DNA from: Firmicutes bacterium UBA5486
GTDB lineage: Bacteria; Bacillota; UBA4882; UBA10575
Length of the DNA stretch: 7,336 nucleotides
Assembly: GCA_002427045.1 (NCBI GenBank)
Contig: DIPO01000017.1
Span: 2,443-9,778, forward strand
Reading direction: 5' to 3'
Part shown: positions 1 through 5,331 of the stretch, in pieces
Layout of the letters: each line of letters opens with the position of its first letter
How positions within the stretch are numbered: the stretch's first letter is position 1
The notes under the pieces: model-generated
The model's database searches: none
What the model saw: the letters and a program-made list of their open reading frames with translations, nothing else
What the model was told of the DNA's origin: nothing
Position numbers and translations under genes: made by a program

Positions 1-78
1 AGGCTATCAATATATTGTGCAGGGACAGAAAAAATCAATGACAACGCAAAAAGCCCGGACTACAAACCAGATCTTTAA
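1..78 (+). other. Possible 3' end of an unidentified gene entering from the left edge (tentative)
   Basis: Frame 1 is open from the first base for 25 codons and then meets tandem TAA stops at 76-81. The peptide contains IYCAGTEK and ends NAKSPDYKPDL. I do not recognise it. A run this short has a fair chance of being open by accident in AT-rich DNA, so this is a weak call. The inverted copy at the right edge, read the same way, gives IYCVGT and then a stop, so the two copies share residues as well as bases. That would suit the end of a repeated gene, such as a transposase, with one decayed copy, but it proves nothing. Confidence 0.2.
10..54. repeat. Left copy of an inverted edge repeat
   Basis: This segment matches the reverse complement of 7263-7307 without gaps. 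Two conserved blocks stand out: 41-54 (ACAACGCAAAAAGC, identical over 14 bases) and 10-26 (15 of 17 identical). A diverged 14-base spacer of the same length lies between them. TTGT (15-18) and ACAA (41-44) could form a short hairpin within the copy. The element is not identified. It could be a dispersed intergenic repeat or a remnant of a mobile element. A reading frame is open across it from position 1 and ends in two stops at 76-81, so it may instead be the tail of a gene. Confidence 0.55.
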
Positions 79-86
79 TAAATGAG

Positions 87-141
87 GGAATTGTACATAA
101 ATAGAAACTGTTGATTAAATCTTAATGAATTATGCAATTCC
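87..141. repeat. Imperfect inverted repeat upstream of the Fur-family gene
   Basis: GGAATTG-TA-CATAA (87-100) is complementary to TTATGCAATTCC (130-141), apart from a two-base TA insertion. The arms are separated by 29 bases. The right arm belongs to the ATTATGCAAT motif found across the intergenic regions of this window. The pair could be two operator half-elements or copies of a dispersed motif. An RNA hairpin is less likely because the likely transcription start lies downstream. Confidence 0.4.
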
Positions 142-150
142 TTATACAAT
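122..150 (+). promoter_or_regulatory. Weak candidate promoter for the Fur-family gene
   Basis: TACAAT (145-150) is a five-of-six match to a sigma-A -10 box. The best -35 at 17-bp spacing is the poor TTAATG (122-127). The motif TTATGCAATTCCTTAT (130-145) would fill the spacer, where a bound repressor would block RNA polymerase. Fur-family genes often control themselves, so autoregulation is plausible but unproven. Confidence 0.3.
130..145 (+). repeat. Recurring intergenic motif, copy upstream of the Fur-family gene
   Basis: TTATGCAATTCCTTAT is the exact reverse complement of 1473-1488. Its wider core, AATTATGCAAT (128-138), also occurs exactly at 5243-5253. It lies about 30 bp before the Fur-family start. 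Confidence 0.6.
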
Positions 151-173
151 AGATACTGTTAGAGGTGAAAAGA

Positions 174-629
174 TTGAGGGAAAAAATTACAGAAATCAGG
201 GAGTCTTTGCGAAGAAAGGGCTACCGGCTTACCCCCCAAAGGGAAGCTATTATAAAAATTTTATTGGAAAACCCGAATCAACATTTGGCGGCAGAAGATA
301 TTTATGTAATGGTAAGAAGAGCCCATCCAGAGATTGGGATGGCTACAGTTTATCGGACTCTTGATTTATTAAGTACTGAGAAGGTAATTAACCAACTAAA
401 TTTTGAAGAAGGATATAGCCGCTACGAATTAGAGAGTCAAACTCATCATCATCATCTTATCTGCTTAAAATGTGGAAAAATCATTGAATTTAATGATAAT
501 CTTCTGGAACAAGTGGAGGAAGAGATCTCCAAAGAACACAGTTTTTCAATTGTTGGCCATCTTTTAAAATTTTATGGTTATTGTTCTAATTGTTTAAAAA
601 AGGAAGATACTAAAAATCAGATTGTTTAA
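174..629 (+). CDS. fur: Fur-family metal-responsive transcriptional regulator, Fur-like
   Basis: This is a cytoplasmic dimeric DNA-binding repressor that senses metal, most likely Fe(II). Numbering is from the GTG at 165. The N-terminal winged helix holds YRLTPQRE (20-27) and the recognition helix ATVYRTLDLL (60-69). The C-terminal metal-binding and dimerisation domain has HHHH (94-97), CxxC at 100-103 and a second CxxC at 140-143, the structural zinc site. Position 108 is Glu where peroxide sensors of the PerR type carry the critical Asp, which favours Fur over PerR. Zur cannot be strictly excluded. For the start, AGAGGTG (161-167) lies six bases before TTG at 174 and overlaps the in-frame GTG at 165, so TTG is preferred, giving about 151 aa, a normal family length. 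The ttcA-like gene follows 40 bp downstream on the same strand, probably cotranscribed. Confidence 0.9.
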   Translation: MREKITEIRESLRRKGYRLTPQREAIIKILLENPNQHLAAEDIYVMVRRAHPEIGMATVYRTLDLLSTEKVINQLNFEEGYSRYELESQTHHHHLICLKCGKIIEFNDNLLEQVEEEISKEHSFSIVGHLLKFYGYCSNCLKKEDTKNQIV

Positions 630-669
630 GCGTTTAAGTGGATAGTTTTAGAATATTAGGATGGTTGGG

Positions 670-1419
670 ATGAAAGATACACTACCAAAAACATATAATC
701 AGAAGATATTAAGAGCCATCCGTGAATTTGAGCTGATTACTCCCGGAGATCGGATTTTAATAGGTTTTTCCGGAGGGAAAGATAGTGCCTTTCTGATTTA
801 TTCATTGGCTTTACTTGTAAAACATAGGATAATCAAGGCAGAACTAGCAGCTCTAACTATTGATTTAGGTTTTGGGCAAGGGATTGACCCTGCTCCTTTT
901 GAGGAATTCTGCTCAGGACTTGATCTTAAGTTCTATTTTTACCGGACTAAAATTGCTCAGTGGGTTCAAAAAGAGCGAACTCCTTGTGCCCGTTGTTCTT
1001 ATTTGCGTCGTGCTTCTCTGAGTAGATTTGCATCTGAACACGGCTTTAACAAATTGGCACTAGCCCACCATCATGACGATGCGGTAGAAACCTTTTTAAT
1101 GAGTATCATTTATTCCGGACAGATTCGGACTTTTTTACCCCGAACTGATTTAGACCGTTCAGGAATTACTGTAATTCGTCCGCTAGTTTATTTACGGGAG
1201 AAAGAAATCACCGATGCTAAAGAGTTTGTTCGTTTTAATCCTGTTCGACCCAATTGTCCGTACGATGGATCTACTTACCGGCAAAAAGTTAAAGAATTAA
1301 TTGCCGAATTAACCCGTGAAAACCCGTGGGTTTATCCAAATTTAGCTACAGCGATGCGTGAAGGCGGGCCGCTCGAACTGTGGCCGCCGGAAATAAAGTT
1401 AGGAAAACGTCGGATGTAA
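670..1419 (+). CDS. ttcA: TtcA-family tRNA 2-thiocytidine(32) synthetase
   Basis: This is an ATP-dependent iron-sulfur enzyme expected to convert C32 of certain tRNAs to 2-thiocytidine. It adenylates the base and inserts sulfur derived from cysteine by a desulfurase. Numbering is from the ATG at 661. The PP-loop ATP-binding motif SGGKDS is at 37-42. CARC at 109-112 and Cys199 (in NCPYDG) supply the three cysteines expected to hold a [4Fe-4S] cluster. HHHDDAVET (136-144) matches the conserved HxxDD segment. These three cysteines argue for TtcA rather than TilS. Exact substrate is family inference, since TtcA-like paralogues exist. ATG 661 directly abuts its only upstream AGG, whereas ATG 670 sits about ten bases after AGG (658-660), so 670 is preferred, giving 249 aa. 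A consensus promoter begins 19 bp after the stop, so the downstream cys genes have their own transcript. Confidence 0.85.
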   Translation: MKDTLPKTYNQKILRAIREFELITPGDRILIGFSGGKDSAFLIYSLALLVKHRIIKAELAALTIDLGFGQGIDPAPFEEFCSGLDLKFYFYRTKIAQWVQKERTPCARCSYLRRASLSRFASEHGFNKLALAHHHDDAVETFLMSIIYSGQIRTFLPRTDLDRSGITVIRPLVYLREKEITDAKEFVRFNPVRPNCPYDGSTYRQKVKELIAELTRENPWVYPNLATAMREGGPLELWPPEIKLGKRRM

Positions 1420-1430
1420 ATGTCGTTTTC
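1403..1430 (+). terminator. Weak hairpin over the ttcA stop codon
   Basis: GAAAACG (1403-1409) pairs with CGTTTTC (1424-1430) around a 14-base loop containing the ttcA stop. Its only T-run is inside the stem, so it is a poor intrinsic terminator. It may slow read-through into the next promoter, or may be incidental. Confidence 0.25.
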
Positions 1431-1437
1431 ATAGATA

Positions 1438-1467
1438 TTGACACCATTATCATTTCATGCATATAAT
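1438..1467 (+). promoter_or_regulatory. Consensus sigma-A promoter of the cysE-cysS T-box transcript
   Basis: A perfect TTGACA -35 box (1438-1443) and a perfect TATAAT -10 box (1462-1467) are separated by 18 bp, placing the transcription start near 1474-1476. Both hexamers match consensus exactly, so initiation should be strong and constitutive, leaving control to the downstream T-box. A copy of the recurring motif (1473-1488) covers the predicted start site. Confidence 0.85.
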
Positions 1468-1472
1468 TAGAC

Positions 1473-1488
1473 ATAAGGAATTGCATAA
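1473..1488 (-). repeat. Recurring intergenic motif, copy at the T-box transcription start
   Basis: ATAAGGAATTGCATAA is a 16-base exact inverted copy of 130-145. It spans roughly +1 to +15 of the strong promoter at 1438-1467 and precedes T-box stem I. A protein bound here could block initiation. Confidence 0.6.
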
Positions 1489-1489
1489 G

Positions 1490-1750
1490 ATCATAGAAAT
1501 GCAGTGATGGGGAGAGTAACTCTGGTGGAAGGTAAGAGAGGGGATGCCGTGTGGCTGGAAGCATTCCTCCGGAACCCAGAGCGAAATGCACCCCGGAGCA
1601 GTGGGCCGAAAGAAAAAGTAGGCCTTGACGGGAGCGCCCGTTATAGCGCTAATTTTAAAGTGGGGTTACAAGCCTTAAGGGCTATAACCCAAGCAGAGTG
1701 GAACCGCGAACAAGCTTCGTCTCTGAAAAGAGATGAAGCTTGTTTTTTTT
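1490..1750 (+). promoter_or_regulatory. T-box leader sensing uncharged tRNA-Cys
   Basis: This is a cis-acting RNA that binds tRNA-Cys and allows transcription of cysE-cysS only when the tRNA is uncharged. Stem I opens with the conserved GATGGGGAGAGTA-type segment (1506-1518). Its descending side contains GAAATGCACC, placing the specifier codon UGC (cysteine) at 1587-1589 with the usual purine after it. A stem III candidate pairs GGGTTA (1663-1668) with TAACCC (1685-1690). The T-box core AGAGTGGAACCGCG is at 1695-1708. Its UGGA (1699-1702) complements a UCCA 3' end, matching the U73 discriminator typical of tRNA-Cys. CAGAG (1694-1698) can pair with CTCTG (1721-1725) to build the antiterminator, which uses bases of the terminator stem. 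Specifier, bulge and downstream genes all agree on cysteine. Confidence 0.95.
1711..1750 (+). terminator. T-box intrinsic terminator
   Basis: A 14-bp stem pairs 1711-1724 with 1729-1742, with one G-U pair, closed by a GAAA tetraloop (1725-1728) and followed by eight T residues (1743-1750). Bases 1721-1724 are also needed for the antiterminator, so the two structures exclude each other. Charged tRNA-Cys should leave this terminator formed. Confidence 0.95.
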
Positions 1751-1798
1751 ACCTGTTTTACCTGCGGTTAAGATCTTCAACCGTGGAGGTGAATAGAG

Positions 1799-2449
1799 AT
1801 GTTTTTATTAATCAGAGAAGAGATTAAAGCGGTTTTTCAGCGTGATCCTGCTGCAAGAAGTATCTGGGAGGTTATTCTTTGTTACCCTGGTTTTCATGCC
1901 TTAATCGCTTACCGGATCGCTCATTGGTTTTATAAGCATAAACTATTTTTGATTGCTCGGATTATTTCACAACTATCCAGGTTTTTTACGGGGATTGAGA
2001 TTCATCCAGGAGCTAAAATCGGTAAAGGACTTTTTATTGATCATGGGATGGGTGTTGTTATCGGTGAAACAACGGAAATTGAAGATAATGTAACTATTTA
2101 TCAAGGAGTTACTCTTGGCGGAACCGGAAAAGAGAAAGGGAAACGCCATCCGACTATAGGGAATAATGTGATTATTGCTGCCGGTGCTAAGGTACTGGGC
2201 TCAATTAAGATTGGTGATAATGCAAAGGTGGGAGCCGGAGCAGTAGTAATAAAACCGGTACCACCTAATTCGACAGTAGTTGGCGTGCCCGGAAGAATAG
2301 TGGTTCAGGATGGAGTAAGAGTGGGACTTCCTGATTTAGAACATGGAAAACTACCCGATCCAATTCTAGCTATCTGTGAACAGTTACAAAAACGCATTGA
2401 AGTACTTGAAGAGCAGTTGGCTGAGGAAAGAAGAAAAGAAGCACAATAG
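1799..2449 (+). CDS. cysE: Serine O-acetyltransferase
   Basis: It transfers acetyl from acetyl-CoA to L-serine, giving O-acetylserine, the carbon acceptor for sulfide in cysteine synthesis. The protein is cytoplasmic and usually oligomeric. An N-terminal helical region (about 1-60) is followed by left-handed beta-helix hexapeptide repeats (about 66-170). IEIHPGAKIG (66-75) and FIDHGMG (79-85) give the catalytic pair Glu67/His82. Glu replaces the Asp of the E. coli enzyme, as in Bacillus CysE. GVTLGGTGKEKGKRHP (103-118) is the acetyl-CoA loop, and the C-terminal tail is a charged helix. At 216 aa it is a normal Gram-positive length. GGAGGTGA (1785-1792) lies six bases before ATG, fixing the start. 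The gene is the first in the T-box-controlled operon, as in the gltX-cysE-cysS region of Bacillus, but gltX is not adjacent here. Confidence 0.96.
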   Translation: MFLLIREEIKAVFQRDPAARSIWEVILCYPGFHALIAYRIAHWFYKHKLFLIARIISQLSRFFTGIEIHPGAKIGKGLFIDHGMGVVIGETTEIEDNVTIYQGVTLGGTGKEKGKRHPTIGNNVIIAAGAKVLGSIKIGDNAKVGAGAVVIKPVPPNSTVVGVPGRIVVQDGVRVGLPDLEHGKLPDPILAICEQLQKRIEVLEEQLAEERRKEAQ

Positions 2450-2467
2450 TGGTTTAACACCAAATAA

Positions 2468-2480
2468 TTGCATTATGCAA
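2468..2480. promoter_or_regulatory. Perfect 6-1-6 palindrome between cysE and cysS
   Basis: TTGCAT-T-ATGCAA is an exact palindrome around one central base, lying 58 bp before the cysS start. It is the most symmetric copy of the motif recurring in this window's intergenic regions and has the shape of a dimeric-regulator site. TTGCAT could also serve as a -35 box, but the only -10 candidate (TAAAAA, 2490-2495) is weak. Whether it is an operator is unknown. Confidence 0.4.
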
Positions 2481-2537
2481 ATAGTTTAGTAAAAATTAGC
2501 AGCTTTTTTAAGCTTGATTTTAAGGAGGCTTTTATTG

Positions 2538-3971
2538 ATGGCAATTACAGTATTTAATACTCTTACCCAGAAAAAAGAGGAGTTTGTTCCCAGGGAACCC
2601 GGGAAGATTAGTATTTACGTTTGTGGTGTTACTCCCTATAATTATGCACATATCGGAAATGCTAGGCCTCCTGTGATTTGGGATTGTATACGCCGCTTTC
2701 TTCGTTACCGTGGCTATCAAGTCTGTTTGGTACAAAATTTTACAGATGTTGATGATAAGATAATCTTTCGGGCACAACAAATCGGAATTGAACCATTAGA
2801 ACTTTCAGCCGAGTATTCCCAGGTTTATCTTGAAGATCTGGCAGCACTTGGTATAGAACCAGCTGATCAGTACCCCAAAGTCTCCGAGCATATTAAGGAG
2901 ATTATTCAGATTGTAGAAGGCCTAGTAGAAAAAGGTCATGCCTATGTAATTGATGGCGATGTCTATTTTGCGATTGACACCTTCCCGGAATATGGAAAAC
3001 TCTCAGGCCGTCAGCTTGAGGAGATGCTTAGCGGGGCAAGAGTAGATGTTGATGATCGAAAACAAAATCCAATGGATTTTGCTCTTTGGAAGGCTGCTAA
3101 ACCAGGTGAGCCTTCCTGGGATTCTCCGTGGGGTAAAGGGCGTCCCGGCTGGCATATTGAATGTTCAGCTATGTCTCTGAAGTATCTAGGTGTTGGTTTT
3201 GATTTTCATGGTGGTGGTACTGATTTAATCTTTCCCCATCATGAGAATGAGATTGCGCAGGCCGAAGCTTACTGTGGTACTAAACCTTTTGTCCGGTATT
3301 GGCTACACTCTGCTTTCATTACGATGAGTGGCGATAAAATGTCCAAATCTTTGGGAAATGTCGTTACAATCAGGGAGGCTTGTGAACGATTTTCCCCTAA
3401 GGTTGTCCGGTTTTGGCTGCTAGGAACCCATTATCGGCATCCGCTAAGCTTTGGTGAGGAAGAATTACATGCTGCTGCCCGTGGCCTTGAACGCTTGGAA
3501 ATTGCTAAAGAAAACTGGAAGCATTTATTATCAGCCGGAACTACAGGTCAAAATGGGGATCAAGCAGAAAAGATAACTCAGCTAGTTACGGACTGCAAAA
3601 AACGCTTTATCGAAGCTATGGAGGATGATTTTAATACAGCTTTGGCATTGGGCATACTCTATGAATTAGTACGGGAAGTAAACAAATGGGCCTTAGCTAC
3701 TAATTTTAAGCTGACGACAGGTAATCAACAGGCTTTACAGGAGGCTTTGTCGCTGTTAGAGGAGTTAGGAGCGGTTTTAGGGATCTGGTTTGAACAGGAT
3801 CCGAAAGCAGGAAGCCTTTCCGATGAACAGATTAATGAATTGGTTCAGAAGCGTCAGGAAGCAAGGGCAAGTAAGGATTTTAAAACTGCCGATTCGATTC
3901 GGGATTCATTACAGGAACAGGGTATCATCTTAGAAGATACCCCACAGGGAGTAAGGTGGAGAAGGGAATAA
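2538..3971 (+). CDS. cysS: Cysteinyl-tRNA synthetase
   Basis: This is a class I aminoacyl-tRNA synthetase that activates cysteine with ATP and charges tRNA-Cys. The HIGH-type motif appears as HIGN (38-41) within AHIGNARP, and KMSKS is at 267-271. The amino-acid-selecting zinc site is present as Cys29, Cys209, His234 and Glu238, almost the same positions as in the E. coli enzyme. An anticodon-binding helical domain follows, ending in a segment rich in QKRQEARASKDFKTADSIRD. At 477 aa the length is normal. AAGGAGG (2522-2528) sits nine bases before ATG 2538. An in-frame TTG at 2514 lies upstream of this ribosome binding site and is rejected. The 88-bp gap after cysE contains no strong terminator, so the T-box should control both genes. 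A hairpin terminator follows the stop. The mrnC and trmH genes that follow cysS in Bacillus are absent. Confidence 0.98.
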   Translation: MAITVFNTLTQKKEEFVPREPGKISIYVCGVTPYNYAHIGNARPPVIWDCIRRFLRYRGYQVCLVQNFTDVDDKIIFRAQQIGIEPLELSAEYSQVYLEDLAALGIEPADQYPKVSEHIKEIIQIVEGLVEKGHAYVIDGDVYFAIDTFPEYGKLSGRQLEEMLSGARVDVDDRKQNPMDFALWKAAKPGEPSWDSPWGKGRPGWHIECSAMSLKYLGVGFDFHGGGTDLIFPHHENEIAQAEAYCGTKPFVRYWLHSAFITMSGDKMSKSLGNVVTIREACERFSPKVVRFWLLGTHYRHPLSFGEEELHAAARGLERLEIAKENWKHLLSAGTTGQNGDQAEKITQLVTDCKKRFIEAMEDDFNTALALGILYELVREVNKWALATNFKLTTGNQQALQEALSLLEELGAVLGIWFEQDPKAGSLSDEQINELVQKRQEARASKDFKTADSIRDSLQEQGIILEDTPQGVRWRRE

Positions 3972-3994
3972 TTCTTCCGTTCCTTTTAAAGAAT

Positions 3995-4042
3995 AAAACC
4001 AGGGGGACTTAGAGAATACCCCTGGTTTTGCTTTGCTTTTTT
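3995..4042 (+). terminator. Intrinsic terminator of the cysE-cysS operon, possibly bidirectional
   Basis: AAAACCAGGGG (3995-4005) pairs perfectly with CCCCTGGTTTT (4019-4029) around a 13-base loop, followed by a broken T tract ending in six T residues (4037-4042). On the minus strand the stem is followed by TTTTATTCTTT, so it may also end the convergent protease transcript. Confidence 0.92.
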
Positions 4043-4075
4043 CAATGTTATTACATAATTTCATGTGCGCGAACG

Positions 4076-4095
4076 GTAGCCAGCCGAGCGACTAC
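4076..4095 (-). other. Short GC-rich hairpin just downstream of the CPBP gene
   Basis: On the minus strand GTAGTC and GGCTAC form a six-pair stem (one G-U pair) with an eight-base loop. The plus-strand version has a C-A mismatch, so a minus-strand RNA is favoured. It lies directly after the CPBP stop codon, within a GC-rich block (4065-4098) that contrasts with its AT-rich surroundings. No T tract follows. Its role is unknown. Confidence 0.3.
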
Positions 4096-4098
4096 TCC

Positions 4099-5037
4099 CT
4101 AGGTGTGGTCACAATTTTCTTGCTTTTGCCTGGGAACAGAAGGCCGGTTTTTATAACGGTATCTTCCATATAGCCATGTTAACCAGGTACCGAGCAGCAT
4201 TAATATAATCCCAGCCAGTCCTCCTTCGGGGCCAAATTCGCCCCCGGTCCAGAGGGGAGGCCCGTTTATTTCTAAAGGAATTAGAGAGGGAAGAGAAAAA
4301 CCACTTACTTTAAATCCAAAAAGGGCCTGTGAGAGGTTCCAACTCAAATGTAAACAGACCGGGAAGTAGAGAGAACCGGTTACTAGATAAGCGGTAGCAA
4401 ACAAAACTCCTGCACCCATAATTCCAAATAAACCGATAAAATTGATATGGGGGTTGCCTAAGTGCTCAAGACTGAATAAAAAAGCAGAAAAGGCGATCCC
4501 TGCAGGTAGGCCCCAGCTGGAAGCTAAAACAGGCAGGTGAAAACCACGGTTCATAATCTCTTCAAAAAAAGCCGAAACTATAAAGGTTAATACCATCCAA
4601 AGAAAAGCAGAGCCTGGTATAGGGGAAGTAGTATGTTTGGTGCTGATACTAATCCATCCCGCACTCTTAAACGCTAGAAAAAGTAGAGAAAACAAAAAAG
4701 GGCCCAGGATTAAACCAAAACAGATATCTTTGAACATAAAGGAATGTGGGCGGAATAGCCTGGGGATAAACTTCTGCCGGAAGAGAAATTTTTCTGCCAA
4801 ATATAAAGAAAGAAGTAAAGGAAGTAGTCCCAATAGAAGATAGGTAAGAAAATCAGGGAAGAGAAAATTACTGGTGGCCTCACCAATTTTCAATGGTAAA
4901 TTAAATAATTTAATAGCGCCTTTCAGTACCATAAAGAAAATTAATTGGTTAACAAGATACAGGAGACTGACCATACAAATTATCCAAATCGGACGCAATA
5001 AACGTTGAATCTTAAGGAATAGTGGACGTTTATTCAT
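4099..5037 (-). CDS. CPBP-family intramembrane metalloprotease
   Basis: This is a predicted polytopic membrane protein of the CPBP (CAAX protease/bacteriocin-processing, Abi) family, related to Rce1. The N-terminal half has hydrophobic segments near 17-40, 63-82 and 105-123. The catalytic core is complete: EExxxR as EEIMNR (159-164), FxxxH as FSLEH (188-192), and HLSWN (230-234), with hydrophobic helices between. Its Glu and His residues are expected to activate water, possibly with metal. The C-terminus ends in one more hydrophobic segment and a basic tail. At 312 aa it is somewhat longer than simple family members. GAGG (complement of 5047-5050) lies nine bases before the ATG. It is transcribed alone and convergently to cysS. 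No bacteriocin or prenylation genes are nearby, so its substrate cannot be named. Bacterial members have been linked to peptide processing, immunity and envelope stress. Confidence 0.85.
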   Translation of the reverse strand: MNKRPLFLKIQRLLRPIWIICMVSLLYLVNQLIFFMVLKGAIKLFNLPLKIGEATSNFLFPDFLTYLLLGLLPLLLSLYLAEKFLFRQKFIPRLFRPHSFMFKDICFGLILGPFLFSLLFLAFKSAGWISISTKHTTSPIPGSAFLWMVLTFIVSAFFEEIMNRGFHLPVLASSWGLPAGIAFSAFLFSLEHLGNPHINFIGLFGIMGAGVLFATAYLVTGSLYFPVCLHLSWNLSQALFGFKVSGFSLPSLIPLEINGPPLWTGGEFGPEGGLAGIILMLLGTWLTWLYGRYRYKNRPSVPRQKQENCDHT

Positions 5038-5143
5038 TAATAAAAACCTCGCTTATCTCTTACAAATTTAACATTTGAGTAAATTACATAATTAGTACAA
5101 TTATAAACCTAGATTAATAAGGAATTAGACAGACTGATATTTT

Positions 5144-5190
5144 ACTCCTTTTTTAGAGAGTATTTTTATTTTGAAAAAAGGAGTCCTTTT
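5144..5190. repeat. Perfect 11-bp inverted repeat in the divergent intergenic region
   Basis: ACTCCTTTTTT (5144-5154) and AAAAAAGGAGT (5174-5184) are exact complements around a 19-base loop. The right arm also starts a second palindrome, AAAAGGA-G-TCCTTTT (5176-5190), and CTTTAAAG follows at once. An RNA from either strand could fold a hairpin, and CCTTTTCTTT after the plus-strand stem resembles a weak terminator tail. It lies 142 bp before ywlC and 106 bp before the CPBP start. It could be a terminator-like insulator or a protein-binding site. Confidence 0.5.
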
Positions 5191-5242
5191 CTTTAAAGAG
5201 AAGTTTTCAATAAATGCTTAAAGGGCGAAATGTGAGATCGAC

Positions 5243-5253
5243 AATTATGCAAT
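5243..5253 (+). repeat. Recurring intergenic motif, copy upstream of ywlC
   Basis: AATTATGCAAT is identical to 128-138 and lies 79 bp before the ywlC start. Flanking bases (ACAATTATGCAATGCCC) diverge from the Fur-side copy after the core. Confidence 0.5.
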
Positions 5254-5331
5254 GCCCTCATCTTATCATATTATAGACTAATTATAAATTTGGAAATTAT
5301 TATACAAAAGGAATTACTTGAAGGTGAAGAA

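Noticed and set aside
128..145. Motif as a classical Fur, PerR or Zur box
   Set aside because: It does not match GATAATGATAATCATTATC, TTATAATNATTATAA or TCGTAATNATTACGA well enough, so only an unspecified operator is suggested.
125..364. 79-codon open frame overlapping the Fur-family gene
   Set aside because: It lies in another frame over the well-supported Fur-family gene and its product resembles no family I recognise.
1504..1827. 107-codon plus-strand frame and an 81-codon minus-strand frame (1346-1591) in the cys leader
   Set aside because: Both lie across the structured T-box RNA and its terminator. Neither has a convincing ribosome binding site or recognisable protein.
2501..2514. Small hairpin before cysS as a terminator
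   Set aside because: The stem is only five AT-rich pairs and is not followed by a proper T tract.
2532..2780. Minus-strand open frame inside cysS
   Set aside because: It is a shadow of the strongly supported synthetase gene.
4637..4843. Plus-strand open frame inside the CPBP gene
   Set aside because: It is antisense to a gene whose catalytic motifs are complete, and the product is lysine- and arginine-rich as expected from a shadow frame.
4099..5037. CPBP protease as an abortive-infection or bacteriocin-immunity gene
   Set aside because: The family includes such members, but no toxin, bacteriocin precursor, transporter or phage-defence gene is next to it.
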